Shown: positions 1-9,408, numbered from the stretch's first letter. The stretch is 64,000 nt of DNA from Lachnospiraceae bacterium oral taxon 500 (GCA_002999035.1 CP027241.1:809001-873000), one strand, 5' to 3'. Made by a program: numbers and translations. The notes: generated from the sequence alone by a model not told the origin.

Positions 1-735
1 ACCCGCCGGAATAACGCCGACAATCGAAGATTTAACAACATCGCCGCGGCTCTTGGCAAAACGGCAGTAATCAGCGGAAATAACACCGCCGAGGGCAAAC
101 GAGGCAACCACCATGGAAATACCGAACACCATCCCGGCGGAAGTTTCCGGCATATAGGCAGCAATAACGCCGCCGCCGTCATTGGATATGATACCGGCAA
201 TCAGGCCATACAGGCAGACAACCACCAGCAACGGAACTGCAAGGTAGTTCAGCCACTTAAGCCACTTAAAACCGCCGCAGGCGGTTACAAGCATAATCAC
301 TCCCCAGACAATGGAACTGATGGTCACAAATACCGGCGAAGTCTCAGTGCCGATCATACTGGCAGTCATACTCGCAAACGCGCTGCCGCAGGTTGCCGAC
401 TGGATACCAAACCAGCCGACGCAGGCAATAGCCAGCAGTGTACTAATGATATAACGCGCACCTTTTTCCCCCAGTGCACCGGCCGCCATAACCGACACAG
501 GAAGTCCGGTATCGCATGCCTGCATACCAATGCAGATCATATACACGCAAATTAAACCGTAGCCAATCAGAATGGAAAGAACAATCTGACCGAGGCTCAG
601 TCCGGCACCGGCCAGCACACCACCGATCATTAGGCACGGCACACAAATCATGCCGCCCGCCCAGACCGCTGCGATAGAAAGCCAGCTTTGCCTCTGTGCT
701 TCTTCAATTTTAAATCCCCTGTTTTTTTCACTCAT
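1..735 (-). CDS. codB: Cytosine/purine permease, NCS1 family (partial, C-terminus beyond the window)
   Basis: Polytopic membrane transporter for nucleobases, most like cytosine permease CodB. I translated 245 codons from an ATG at 735 to the window edge with no stop, so the C-terminus is missing. A short polar N-terminus ending in QRQSWLS precedes alternating hydrophobic segments. They include AAVWAGGMICVPCLMIGG and a later stretch reading ISADYCRFAKSRGDVV; the ADY..F segment is typical of CodB-type NCS1 carriers. A ribosome site (AGAGGAG) lies about ten bases upstream. The PucR-type regulator gene just upstream on the same strand fits nucleobase or nitrogen salvage. Family placement is firm; the exact substrate (cytosine versus another purine or pyrimidine) is inferred. 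Confidence 0.85.
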   Translation of the reverse strand, partial: MSEKNRGFKIEEAQRQSWLSIAAVWAGGMICVPCLMIGGVLAGAGLSLGQIVLSILIGYGLICVYMICIGMQACDTGLPVSVMAAGALGEKGARYIISTLLAIACVGWFGIQSATCGSAFASMTASMIGTETSPVFVTISSIVWGVIMLVTACGGFKWLKWLNYLAVPLLVVVCLYGLIAGIISNDGGGVIAAYMPETSAGMVFGISMVVASFALGGVISADYCRFAKSRGDVVKSSIVGVIPAG

Positions 736-832
736 CAAAAACACTCCTCTCTTCCAGAAAATCTCTTTGATAGTCAAAGAGTGCTCCCATGATACCACCG
801 GAAAACGGAAAAGAATACTGTCAAATAGGCAG

Positions 833-870
833 AAAAAAAGCCCCTTGCGGTTGTCCCTTGGGACAACCGC
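833..870 (-). terminator. Rho-independent terminator after the PucR gene
   Basis: A perfect 11-bp stem (GCGGTTGTCCC at 847-857 pairing with 860-870) with a 2-base loop is followed on the minus strand by a run of seven T (833-839). It starts 13 bases after the stop codon of the regulator and separates it from the permease gene. Confidence 0.9.
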
Positions 871-882
871 AGAGGCCTTTGA

Positions 883-2475
883 TTATCTTGCCGTTTCATT
901 AAGCAGCCGGTAAATGGCCGCGCCGCGATAAATACCAATCGTCTCCGGCATTTTGCCCAGCCGGAATCCAAGAAGATCCGATATCCGCCGCAGCCGATAC
1001 TTGATTGTATTTTTGTGCAGATAAAGCATTTCCGCCGTGCGGGTCACGCTGCTGTCACAGTCCAGCAGAAAGGTGCAGACGGTATTTAGCAATTCCGGAT
1101 ATTCCCGGTCATTTTGCAGCCCGGAAAGCTGGAGCGTCCGCCGCAATGCAGCCGCTTCCCCTTCGCTGATCCGTTTTCTGCTTTTTTCCGCCAGTTCAAG
1201 TTCTCCCAGCAAAAAAATCCGTTTATGCGGAAAGATGCATTTGGCGTCATCTAAATTGTCTAATGTCAAACGATATGCTTTCCGGCATTCTGTCGTATTG
1301 AACAAGTCGCCGCAGCTCACTAAAACGGCATTCGGATTCTTCAGCAAAGCCTGTCGGAGAATGGTTTCCATGGCGCGTTCCGTTTCCTGTAAGGAATGTG
1401 GCGTACTCAAACTCATGACTGGATTGCCGTCATAGGAAGCACCAATCACAATATCCGCGCATTGGCGCGCTATCTCAATACTTTGCTGCATATCAATCTC
1501 AGAGGGAGCCTCAAGACCGCACAGCACCCAGATTTCATGAATCGCAGCCACATCAACATGAAATATTTCCGCTAATCTCCGCATTTTCAGGGGTTCGTCC
1601 TGTAAAATCGCACGGATCAGCTCATGAATCGCCACCGCGCCATGCTGCTTTCCCCATATATTGATGCAGATCCGGATAGCATCGGCTGCCTGTCCGGCAA
1701 GCTGCGTATTAAGAGGCGCACCAACCTTAATTAACGTCAGTTGCAGAGGCTGAATTACATCTGCCCGAATGGACTGACAAAACATTTCTGTATCGGCCAG
1801 AAATGGACATGGAATTGCCAGCTCCGTTTCCAACGGCAGGCAACGCTCTATGCCTTGATAAATCGCATCTTCCGTTCCGGCCGGCCACGCGGCCAGGTTT
1901 AATATTTTTCCTTCATGGGTGCTTAAAACCGCCGAACAGCTCAATTCCGCGGAAAGCATTTGCAGCGCGGTGCCTACCGTCTGCTGATGATGCGGTACGG
2001 TTGATATCCGGGCCAAAATATCCGACACCAGTGAAACATTGGTTGCCCGGGCGCGATAGATGCAATCGGTTACATCCGTGATGAGATCGCTATACCGCAG
2101 ATGGCGTTGTCCCTCCGGCATACAAATCAAGACGAAATCATGCTCATCCGCAATATCGATGAGCCGCTGATCGACATAGGGCAGATAAACTCCGACATAA
2201 TATAAGACCAGCCCCACTTCTCCGCCGCCAATCAAGCGCAGAAGATTCGAGCACTGCCGGTCAACATCATCAATACAATTCAAAAATCCGGTGATAACTA
2301 TCTCACCGCCGGAGTATTTGTCGTGCGGAAACATCTCATGAACCAGCACCGCCGGATCAACGGACTCCAAAACAGAAATCGAGGAAACGGTTTTCTTTAG
2401 TCCTTTTTTGCCGCCAAGCACTTTCGCCTGGCGCAAAGATGGCAGCTTAAGAAGATCAGCTACAGTCACGCTCAT
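883..2475 (-). CDS. PucR-family transcriptional regulator
   Basis: Cytoplasmic transcription factor of about 530 residues. The N-terminal PucR domain begins VTVADLLKLPSL and carries the family LVHEMFPHDKYSGGEIVITG region. A middle segment resembles a GGDEF/GAF-like sensor. The C-terminal PucR helix-turn-helix (TAEMLYLHKNTIKYRLRR, near the end) closes the protein. PucR proteins usually control purine or other nitrogen-compound catabolism, matching the adjacent nucleobase permease. The frame stays open to a GTG at 2484, but GGTGA at 2481-2485 is a ribosome site six bases before the ATG at 2475, so I chose the ATG. The gene ends in a strong terminator, so the permease is probably transcribed from its own promoter. 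Confidence 0.88.
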   Translation of the reverse strand: MSVTVADLLKLPSLRQAKVLGGKKGLKKTVSSISVLESVDPAVLVHEMFPHDKYSGGEIVITGFLNCIDDVDRQCSNLLRLIGGGEVGLVLYYVGVYLPYVDQRLIDIADEHDFVLICMPEGQRHLRYSDLITDVTDCIYRARATNVSLVSDILARISTVPHHQQTVGTALQMLSAELSCSAVLSTHEGKILNLAAWPAGTEDAIYQGIERCLPLETELAIPCPFLADTEMFCQSIRADVIQPLQLTLIKVGAPLNTQLAGQAADAIRICINIWGKQHGAVAIHELIRAILQDEPLKMRRLAEIFHVDVAAIHEIWVLCGLEAPSEIDMQQSIEIARQCADIVIGASYDGNPVMSLSTPHSLQETERAMETILRQALLKNPNAVLVSCGDLFNTTECRKAYRLTLDNLDDAKCIFPHKRIFLLGELELAEKSRKRISEGEAAALRRTLQLSGLQNDREYPELLNTVCTFLLDCDSSVTRTAEMLYLHKNTIKYRLRRISDLLGFRLGKMPETIGIYRGAAIYRLLNETAR

Positions 2476-2576
2476 ATATTTCACCAGCTTTCTGCGTGTT
2501 TCGTTCTTTTCGGGATAAAAGGTTAATAGTTACGGGATCGTCCTTATCCTCTCATAGGGGAAAATCTCCTTGGTTT

Positions 2577-3716
2577 TCATCGGTTTTCCTTTTCTATACT
2601 GTCTAAAAACTCTATTGCTTTTTTCAAATATGCCTTTGGCTGTTCCGCATGAATATTGTGCATAGAATCAAATTCTTCGATTAAAACACTCCCCGGAATC
2701 AATTCCCTGACCAGTTGTGCATCTTTTTCATCCATTGCCGAAATCAAAGTTCCTTCTGCCGTGTAATAAGAAGGTGCCGTATCTTTCGGCGGCTTTACAT
2801 GGAAGATACAGGTCGGAACGCTGATTTGGCTCAGCAGCTCCTTTTGCTTGATGCCATTAAAGAAGCTAAAGTCATAGAAAGCATTCGCAAACCTTAAGTC
2901 ATAATCACCGGTTTTATCTTGTAAATTCGCCGTCAGCTGAAGTAAGGTATTGACTCCTAACTCCGGGGGGTAGTACCAGATAACGGGGATCTTTGTCATA
3001 TCCTTGCGAAATATTTTGAGTGCGGGTTCTGCCACAATCTTTTTCCAATTATCTTTCCCGTCCTTGTTAAACAGTGTCCGCATCGGATCATTGTTTAAGT
3101 AATGTTCAAAATAGGTGATATCAGGCTTTTCGGTTAAATAATTGTGGATATTTTGAAAAGTTTTATAAGAAAATGTGTTTTCTGCCCGCCCCTTTTCTGT
3201 TGCAAAAAACGGTCCATCCTCTAAAATAATTGCCTTTAAATTTTCCGGATATTTAGCGGCCATATATGCAACAATCAGCGCTCCGGACGAATGCCCCGAA
3301 ATAATAGTGCTTGCGCCAACCTTTTCTTGTATAAACAGTGTGATATCCGCCCCGATACGCTCAATATTATATAAAGCAGGATCCTTGCTTGATTTTCCAT
3401 GCCCATAATAATCCGGTACAAAAACATGAAAGCTTTTTATTAGTTCCGGCAAGACCGTGCGGTAATCTGTCCAGTCTACCATTTGCCCATGCAATAATAC
3501 GATATCCGGGCCATTGTCCGGACCTTCCGCATAATTTATAACGCTTCCGTCATTCAAATGAAACTGTTTTTCTTCTAAACCCAAGCTTAACGAGTTGTTC
3601 TTTCTAAACTTTTCTCCGGAATAATCATAGTTTAAGTTTCGAAGTGCATAGAGCACAAGCAAAACAATAGGAGCCGTAAACAATACAGCGGCAAATTTCA
3701 GTGTCCTATTTTTCAT
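2577..3716 (-). CDS. Membrane-anchored alpha/beta hydrolase
   Basis: A 379-residue hydrolase of unknown substrate. One hydrophobic segment at residues 7-25 suggests a signal anchor, with the catalytic domain probably outside the membrane. The fold shows HG-containing LLHGQMVDWTDY (oxyanion region), the nucleophile elbow GHSSG with Ser143, and a late SMHNIHAEQP segment that probably supplies the catalytic His. The start overlaps the end of the preceding AbrB-like gene by 11 bp, and a ribosome site (AAGGAG) precedes it, so the two are translated together from one transcript. Hydrolase family membership is clear; esterase, lipase or peptidase activity cannot be separated from sequence. Confidence 0.8.
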   Translation of the reverse strand: MKNRTLKFAAVLFTAPIVLLVLYALRNLNYDYSGEKFRKNNSLSLGLEEKQFHLNDGSVINYAEGPDNGPDIVLLHGQMVDWTDYRTVLPELIKSFHVFVPDYYGHGKSSKDPALYNIERIGADITLFIQEKVGASTIISGHSSGALIVAYMAAKYPENLKAIILEDGPFFATEKGRAENTFSYKTFQNIHNYLTEKPDITYFEHYLNNDPMRTLFNKDGKDNWKKIVAEPALKIFRKDMTKIPVIWYYPPELGVNTLLQLTANLQDKTGDYDLRFANAFYDFSFFNGIKQKELLSQISVPTCIFHVKPPKDTAPSYYTAEGTLISAMDEKDAQLVRELIPGSVLIEEFDSMHNIHAEQPKAYLKKAIEFLDSIEKENR

Positions 3717-3927
3717 TTTCCAAATCTCCTTGGATATTCATTAAAACTTTCGTTGCCACAGCGCCGTTCATAATCGCCAATCCCCTTGCTTCGTCTCCGA
3801 GTATGAGCAGGTTATCGCCCGCCTCTATTGAAAAAATTTCCCGGGCCTCTTTGGGAATAACAATTTGTCCCTTCGCACCTACTTTGGCCGTCCATGCATG
3901 CAGTTTTCCATCTTTTTTACTTCGCAT
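3706..3927 (-). CDS. AbrB/SpoVT-type swapped-hairpin DNA-binding protein
   Basis: A 73-residue protein with one AbrB/MazE/SpoVT domain (KVGAKGQIVIPKEAREIF, then GDNLLILGD). Such proteins bind DNA as swapped-hairpin dimers and act as transition-state regulators or as antitoxins. The GGGAGGT ribosome site lies six bases before the ATG. It is the first gene of a two-gene unit with the hydrolase. A perfect 17-bp inverted repeat directly upstream is a natural autoregulatory site. No toxin-like small gene accompanies it, so I prefer a transcription regulator over an antitoxin. Confidence 0.82.
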   Translation of the reverse strand: MRSKKDGKLHAWTAKVGAKGQIVIPKEAREIFSIEAGDNLLILGDEARGLAIMNGAVATKVLMNIQGDLENEK

Positions 3928-3943
3928 TTGCTACCTCCCAAAA

Positions 3944-3981
3944 TAGTATAATAAGTATGAAAAATCATACTTATTATACTA
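3944..3981. promoter_or_regulatory. Perfect 17-bp inverted repeat, likely operator/promoter
   Basis: TAGTATAATAAGTATGA (3944-3960) pairs exactly with TCATACTTATTATACTA (3965-3981) across a 4-base spacer. It sits 17 bases upstream of the AbrB-like start and contains TATAAT. There is no T-run, so an operator is likelier than a terminator. The remaining gene-free bases up to 4283 show nothing else I can name. Confidence 0.65.
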
Positions 3982-4283
3982 TATAAAAACTGATAGCGCA
4001 AGATGCCATATTTTTCAGCTCTAACACCATTGCTTTTTTCAGCTTTAACTCATCCCTTTTTACACCAAAAAGCAAGTTGGAAAGGTCAATTTCACACGCA
4101 AAAGCTTTTACTTTCTTGGTTTTATCACGTGCTTTATCGGTTTCAGGCAGCAGGCAAAAAACGCAAAGAAACCTGATATTGTGCAATCTCTTCCCTTATG
4201 TTACAATAATGGCAGTTCCTATGGTTACAACTCTGTTTGACAAAAGGAGTTCTTTTCCTACCAATCTTCTGAGGAGGTTTTCT

Positions 4284-4739
4284 ATGAACGGAAGAGAAGA
4301 TAAAAAGGCAAATGATTTGTTTTTCACTTGCAGTTTGATTGAATACATCGCTCGCAAAACCAAAAATAAAAGTTCGGTCGTAATTGATGCTTTAGGAAAA
4401 GACAATATTGCTAAAATCTATGATTTGGCGGATGTTTATCATAGCGATAATATCGAACGGGTGGCAAGTGATTTTATTGAAGAATCCGGCCTGACAAGCG
4501 GCTCTTATGATACGGTCGGCTTTGCCCGTTATTCCATCCCCAGCCATTGGGATATCGGAAAAATCTATAAACGGCTGATTCTCGGCATTGCCGCTGCCGA
4601 ACAAATCGACATCATTGATGCCCTCTGGAAAGCTTACCATTCCTTTGTCAGCGAAAAAATCGACGATTATAACAGCAGTTTTTATTATGATAGCCCTCAA
4701 AATATTTTGAATGCCTATTTGGATAATTATATGGAATAA
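4284..4739 (+). CDS. Conserved-looking hypothetical protein
   Basis: A 151-residue soluble protein that I do not recognise with confidence. The frame is open from 4077, but GAGGAGG at 4271-4277 places translation at the ATG at 4284. The protein is rich in Asp/Tyr and helical, with segments DLFFTCSLIEYIARKTKN and HSDNIERVASDFIEESG, and ends in a DDYNSSFYYDSPQNIL region. It lacks signal peptide and membrane segments. It is monocistronic, with convergent genes downstream separated by a bidirectional terminator. Similar short proteins occur in clostridial genomes near DUF3791/DUF3990-type genes, but no such partner is present here. Confidence 0.7.
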   Translation: MNGREDKKANDLFFTCSLIEYIARKTKNKSSVVIDALGKDNIAKIYDLADVYHSDNIERVASDFIEESGLTSGSYDTVGFARYSIPSHWDIGKIYKRLILGIAAAEQIDIIDALWKAYHSFVSEKIDDYNSSFYYDSPQNILNAYLDNYME

Positions 4740-4806
4740 GTTTCCTTATTTCTATATTTTCTTACGAAAACGAATGTTTTATTTCTTTCTGTTTTCTTCC
4801 AAAAGC

Positions 4807-4849
4807 AAAAAGGCAAACCAATCTATATTCGCACTGGGTTTGCCTTTTT
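4807..4849. terminator. Bidirectional rho-independent terminator
   Basis: AAAAAGGCAAACC (4807-4819) pairs with GGTTTGCCTTTTT (4837-4849), giving a 13-bp stem with A and T ends on both strands. It lies between the convergent hypothetical gene ending at 4739 and the membrane-protein gene ending at 4947. Confidence 0.88.
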
Positions 4850-4946
4850 AGTTCTTAACTATTATTCTTTAGACTGATCCGCACAGCCTTTCCTCCTGTA
4901 AAATATTCCGCAAGTCATCAAAAGTTTGACGAATAGGCTCCCGCTT

Positions 4947-7313
4947 TTACAATCCATGCTCTGCGCATTTTTCGGCCAATAATTTTTTCAAGACTTTAAA
5001 CTCGAACCGGCTTAACGTATCGGTTTTTTCTGTCAGGTTCATACTGACATCCCCCAAATGATGATTATAAAAAATATCCGGATCGGAAAACACGGCCACA
5101 AAGCCGGCTTTCAAAGGCTTTATCGCCAATATGGTATTGCCGCCCGCATCCCGGATCAGGCTTTCTCCCCCGATGACCACAGCAGCATTTTCACTTAGCG
5201 GTATCTGCTTTATTTCCTCATAATCCGCAAACTTCGCCATTTCCTGCGCTTCAATCTGCATTCCGATTTTTTGCAGCAGATCATTGGCATGCAGGCCCGC
5301 TTCGGCATTATCCATAATCAAAAGCCCTTTGCCCTCTCCCACTTTTTTCAGAATTTCTTCCGGATTTTGAATGGCTTTTTCCGGCTTGGAAATAACTATC
5401 ATATCGGCATCTGCCATTGCCCGCTCCAATCGGTCATAGGCTTTGGGAAAATAATTTAATCTTTGGGTCCACACATAAAATGTATTTAACTGTTCCTCCG
5501 ACTCCGCCAAAAATCCGGGAATGGAATCCGACAGTTGAATCCGGGAATATTGCCGGTCAAAACCAATCTTTACCATCGGCTCTATCGGCTCCGGCAAGGG
5601 ATACAGGCTCTTGTTCAGCATTTGCAGGCTTAAAGCTGCAACGATAGCGGTACTGACCGCCACACTCACCAAAACAAATAAAGACAATTTCTCTTTCTTC
5701 GTCACCCACCAATAAATATTGGCCAGAACCAACAGCAAAATCAATCCTGCCAGCCAGCGCTTTCCATTGACTACCGGCAAAGCATTCGTGTGATTCAGCC
5801 AATTCAAACTGGCCAGCAATAACTCCGGCTTGCCGTTCATAAACATCCAAAAATTAGAAAAAACCGTGCTGTCGGTAAAGGCAAGCACTCTCCCTTTCCC
5901 ATGCTCTATGCCCGCACTTTGCACAAACAAACCAAACTCCAAATGCGGGTGATTGGCATCCTCCGGAAAAAAGTTCTTTTGCGAATAATCCGCCTGCAAG
6001 TTTTTCAACCCATAGCCCCGAATCATATCCTGGGCATACCACGGCGCCTGCAAAGTATTGGAAGTAGCAAACAGAAAATGCGGCAGTTCCTGCACAACGG
6101 CATGCGGCAAAAAGCATGGTTTGTCATATTCGGATAAATTTCCGCTGGCCAGGTCATAAGTACAGTCATATCGGAATGTGATATCAAAGTGTTGTGCCAA
6201 TTGATTTAAATTGGTGCCGGTTCCAAATACATTGGTATGGTCGCCAATCAAATACAGCCCGCCGCCTGAAGTCACAAATTCGACAATCGCCTCAATTTCT
6301 TCCTCCTCATAGCCCTTGGTCGGGGTTTTCAAAATTAAAATGTCACATTCTTTCAAAGTACCGGCTCCGATTGGCTTATGATTGATTTTAGTATCATAAA
6401 AATGACGGATGTAATTATAAAAGCAATAATAATTATATCCGGAACGCTCTCCAAACCAATGTTCATCGTAAATCTCGGTCGTCCATTCCCAGTCGCTGTG
6501 ATATTCATCAATCACCACCCGCCCCTGCTTTTTGACTCCCGCACCGGAAAAGCCCAAAAACAAGACACAAAAGCTGACCAGAAAAAACATCAATACAGCA
6601 CTTACTCCATCCTGCCGATTCCGGGGAAAATGAGGTTTTACATCAATTTCCGCCATTTTCGGAGTAGTGCAGACGGAATAAAGCAATGCTAAAGGCAGCA
6701 AAGTCACGAAAGTAAAGCTTCTCTCCCAAAATAAACCGTGTAAAAAATAAGAATTATACAGCAGAATCACAAAGCAATACCGCAAAATAAAATACATTCC
6801 CGTTACGGCTGTCAATAGGAAATACTCTTTCCTGCCGGCTTTTTTCAGCAGTAAGGTCTCTGTCAGACCAACTACAAAAAGAAGCAAATAAAAAGCACCA
6901 AACTTTTCCCAGGTGCTAAGAAAACTATAATTTCTAAGCGGTGCCTGCATATACAGCAAAGCCCCTTCGGCAACCGCTTTAACACCCAAAACATTTAACA
7001 GCTTGCTCAAAATAGGCGGCAGGACACTTTCGGCATGATGGCGGCTCGCCCAAATATAATAAAAAGGAAGAACAGCCGCCTGAGCAAGCAACAGCAGAAT
7101 ACCGTACTGCACCGCTTGGCGGACGGCTGCCAAAGAATCCTTGGGGGAAGGATTTACCCGCTTCCTTTCCTCCCCTCTAAGCGAAATCCACATCAATCCA
7201 AAGCCCAGACCAAGGCAAAGCAGCCAGCCTAAAAGATTCGGTTTATCATAAAGGGGAAGAATCCATGCCCACGATGCGCTTAATATTATCATTGCCAGCC
7301 ATAAAAAGTTCAT
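4947..7313 (-). CDS. Large membrane protein with GATase/DUF4350-like domains (paralogue B)
   Basis: A 788-residue protein with about seven N-terminal membrane segments in residues 1-255. A soluble domain follows (about 265-530), reading RVVIDEYHSDWEW then GGGLYLIGDHTN, then membrane segments near 545-600 and a second soluble domain. The layout resembles GldG/DUF4350-type proteins with a type-1 glutamine-amidotransferase-like fold; no catalytic Cys-His pair is evident. The frame runs open to 7370, but GGGAGGA precedes the ATG at 7313, one base after the stop of the upstream gene, so the two are translationally coupled paralogues. They share the GDHT signature. Function unknown; a cell-surface or polysaccharide role is suggested only by the neighbourhood. 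Confidence 0.72.
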   Translation of the reverse strand: MNFLWLAMIILSASWAWILPLYDKPNLLGWLLCLGLGFGLMWISLRGEERKRVNPSPKDSLAAVRQAVQYGILLLLAQAAVLPFYYIWASRHHAESVLPPILSKLLNVLGVKAVAEGALLYMQAPLRNYSFLSTWEKFGAFYLLLFVVGLTETLLLKKAGRKEYFLLTAVTGMYFILRYCFVILLYNSYFLHGLFWERSFTFVTLLPLALLYSVCTTPKMAEIDVKPHFPRNRQDGVSAVLMFFLVSFCVLFLGFSGAGVKKQGRVVIDEYHSDWEWTTEIYDEHWFGERSGYNYYCFYNYIRHFYDTKINHKPIGAGTLKECDILILKTPTKGYEEEEIEAIVEFVTSGGGLYLIGDHTNVFGTGTNLNQLAQHFDITFRYDCTYDLASGNLSEYDKPCFLPHAVVQELPHFLFATSNTLQAPWYAQDMIRGYGLKNLQADYSQKNFFPEDANHPHLEFGLFVQSAGIEHGKGRVLAFTDSTVFSNFWMFMNGKPELLLASLNWLNHTNALPVVNGKRWLAGLILLLVLANIYWWVTKKEKLSLFVLVSVAVSTAIVAALSLQMLNKSLYPLPEPIEPMVKIGFDRQYSRIQLSDSIPGFLAESEEQLNTFYVWTQRLNYFPKAYDRLERAMADADMIVISKPEKAIQNPEEILKKVGEGKGLLIMDNAEAGLHANDLLQKIGMQIEAQEMAKFADYEEIKQIPLSENAAVVIGGESLIRDAGGNTILAIKPLKAGFVAVFSDPDIFYNHHLGDVSMNLTEKTDTLSRFEFKVLKKLLAEKCAEHGL

Positions 7314-7314
7314 C

Positions 7315-9408
7315 TTACTTCCTCCCTTCTTTGCCCATCTCTGTAAAAAGTTCATCCAGCCACTGCACATTGCCTTCCCGGTACGTCTCCAAAGACTCCA
7401 GATTTTTATTTCTTAAAAATTGAGCATCTGCCAATACATAAATTTTCCCATCTCCCATTTTTTTACTCGCCATTACGCTATAGCCCCAGATTTCCATTAA
7501 GCTCATGACTTCCGAACTTTCTTTCGGGTCTTTGCCCTGATACAAAATCGGACAGGCATCCCAAAATGCCATTTTTTTATTTTTATCCGGCGCCACTCGC
7601 CCAAGCGGAATCTTCAAAAACGTAAAGCCAAATTCCGCCGCCAAACTCCGCGCTGCAGCCGGACTTTTATAATCGGCACAGAGAATGATATGACCGCCGG
7701 AATATACAAAATCATGTAAAGCCTTTCTTTCCGCCTCGGTCAAAGCAACCGCCGGCTCCAGTAAAACAATCAGTTTTAACTCTTTATTTCTCTCGCAAAG
7801 CTCCGTCAAAGATTCTTTTTCATTGATATACGGAAACATTCCCGCTCTCATGATATTGACAATCAAACCGTCAATGGAATCGGAAGATTTATCTTTGAAT
7901 ACGGCTTCCAAATGATGTGCATCTATCACGCAATCCGCTTGAAACGCACTTTTATTTTTCGGCTCTGTCATTTCCTTCTCTTTTCTTTGATCCCCCCGGC
8001 TTAAATCCGCAAAAATATTGTCAATAAAGGGATGACTATACGCCATCACCATGTTTTGAAACAAGGAAGTATCTCCAAACAGTAGGAATTTTCCCTTGCC
8101 GTAGCTTGCCTGGGCGGCTAAGATTAAATCGCCGATTTGTTCTCCCCGATTAAACTGCATATCTCCTAAATAGCCATCCTGACTATTGGTCAATTCTCCC
8201 CTGTCGCTGTATCCGCCTCTTGTAATCACTATCGGAGCAGCATTTACCGGAAGATTCAAGGAAGCGCCGACCACCATTTGAACCTGCGAATCGGAAATCC
8301 CTGTTGTTATTTTTCCTCTCCTGTTATATTCCCCTCCCCATAGTGATTGAAAGGGAACGGCACTGTCAAAGTTCAGCTCCATCTCCACCGGCTGCAAAAT
8401 TTGATTGATCGGTTTTCGGATTTCTTCATGGCCGGTATGATCTCCTGCCAAAAGTACACTGCCGCCGGCTTCCACAAACTGATGAATCCGAAGCAGTTCC
8501 TCTTGGTCCGGCACCCTCATCGGATTGATCACCACCAAAACAGCCGCCCCTTCCAGGCTATCCCTCTCCAGACTGGGAACTATCTGACAAGCATATCCCT
8601 TTCGCAGCAAATACTGCGGTAAAACTCCAAACATCCCGACTTGATTCAGTCCGTATCGCTCTTTATCCGGCAGCTGAAAATCAATGCCGGTGTCCCAAAA
8701 CACAATTTTAGCAGCCCCGCCGGCGGTCGGACTTTGGCTGTGTGTTCCTAAGAACAAAAGCAGCCCTAAAGCCAAACAAACCGGCAGCAGCCTTTCCCTT
8801 TTCCACTGCCGGCGAAACCTGGCAGCGGAAAAGGCTTGCTTTTCCCAAATAGAATATATGCCTAAAAACAATAACAACAGCAATGTCCTATAATCCAGCG
8901 GCCCTGTCAGCGGCTCCAAATAATGCAGCCCCAATGTAAGACTGTTTTCCGCCAGAACCGTCCATACCGCAAGATAAATCCCCCAGGCTGCCAACAGACT
9001 TAAAAAATACAGCACCGCCTTTTTCCATTTATTTTCAAACAGCAGGCAAGCACACATTCCGGCCATAAAAAACAGGAGAAACAAGTCAAGCCCGCTATAG
9101 GTGATTCTCATGGAAATCGGCTTTTGAATCAGCCTTCCCACCATTGCCGCAAAGGTTGCCGCACTCTTTGTCAGAACAAAATAAAAGCAAGGACTTTTCT
9201 CTTTCAAAAACTGATAAATAAAAACCGTAAAAAGCAATATGCCCTGCCAATAAATACTGTGAAACTCTATCTTTTTCTTCCGCCAGCCGGAATATAATAA
9301 AAGTAAATAAAAAAAACTAAAGCAGATTGAAAGAAATAGCTGAGCCGCTGCCGGAAGACTCAGAACCATTCCGAAAGCAATTGCCAAAATCGTTAAAAAT
9401 TCTTTCAT
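7315..9408 (-). CDS. Large membrane protein with GATase/DUF4350-like domains (paralogue A)
   Basis: A 697-residue protein. Seven or eight hydrophobic segments fill residues 5-225. A soluble domain begins IVFWDTGIDFQLPD near 236 and carries GGSVLLAGDHTG near 312. A second soluble domain (about 510-690) repeats the pattern with GGHIILCADYK. It is paralogous to the next gene, sharing the membrane-then-domain layout and the GDHT motif. I chose the ATG at 9408 because AAGGAGGA lies six bases upstream. It is 113 bp downstream of the SLH/cysteine-repeat gene with no hairpin terminator between them, so co-transcription is plausible. No enzymatic residues can be named with confidence. Confidence 0.72.
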   Translation of the reverse strand: MKEFLTILAIAFGMVLSLPAAAQLFLSICFSFFYLLLLYSGWRKKKIEFHSIYWQGILLFTVFIYQFLKEKSPCFYFVLTKSAATFAAMVGRLIQKPISMRITYSGLDLFLLFFMAGMCACLLFENKWKKAVLYFLSLLAAWGIYLAVWTVLAENSLTLGLHYLEPLTGPLDYRTLLLLLFLGIYSIWEKQAFSAARFRRQWKRERLLPVCLALGLLLFLGTHSQSPTAGGAAKIVFWDTGIDFQLPDKERYGLNQVGMFGVLPQYLLRKGYACQIVPSLERDSLEGAAVLVVINPMRVPDQEELLRIHQFVEAGGSVLLAGDHTGHEEIRKPINQILQPVEMELNFDSAVPFQSLWGGEYNRRGKITTGISDSQVQMVVGASLNLPVNAAPIVITRGGYSDRGELTNSQDGYLGDMQFNRGEQIGDLILAAQASYGKGKFLLFGDTSLFQNMVMAYSHPFIDNIFADLSRGDQRKEKEMTEPKNKSAFQADCVIDAHHLEAVFKDKSSDSIDGLIVNIMRAGMFPYINEKESLTELCERNKELKLIVLLEPAVALTEAERKALHDFVYSGGHIILCADYKSPAAARSLAAEFGFTFLKIPLGRVAPDKNKKMAFWDACPILYQGKDPKESSEVMSLMEIWGYSVMASKKMGDGKIYVLADAQFLRNKNLESLETYREGNVQWLDELFTEMGKEGRK

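Noticed and set aside
443-646. Minus-strand 67-codon frame in the first kilobase
   Set aside because: It is an out-of-frame shadow of the partial permease gene.
3706-3981. Toxin-antitoxin locus with the AbrB-like protein as antitoxin
   Set aside because: The coupled gene is a 379-residue membrane-anchored hydrolase, not a small toxin of any known family.
3974-4186. 70-codon minus-strand frame in the gap before the hypothetical gene
   Set aside because: It starts with TTG, resembles no domain and lies over the upstream region of a better-supported gene.
4077-4283. N-terminal extension of the hypothetical protein
   Set aside because: No ribosome site at the upstream start; GAGGAGG directly precedes the ATG at 4284, and the extension is not protein-like.
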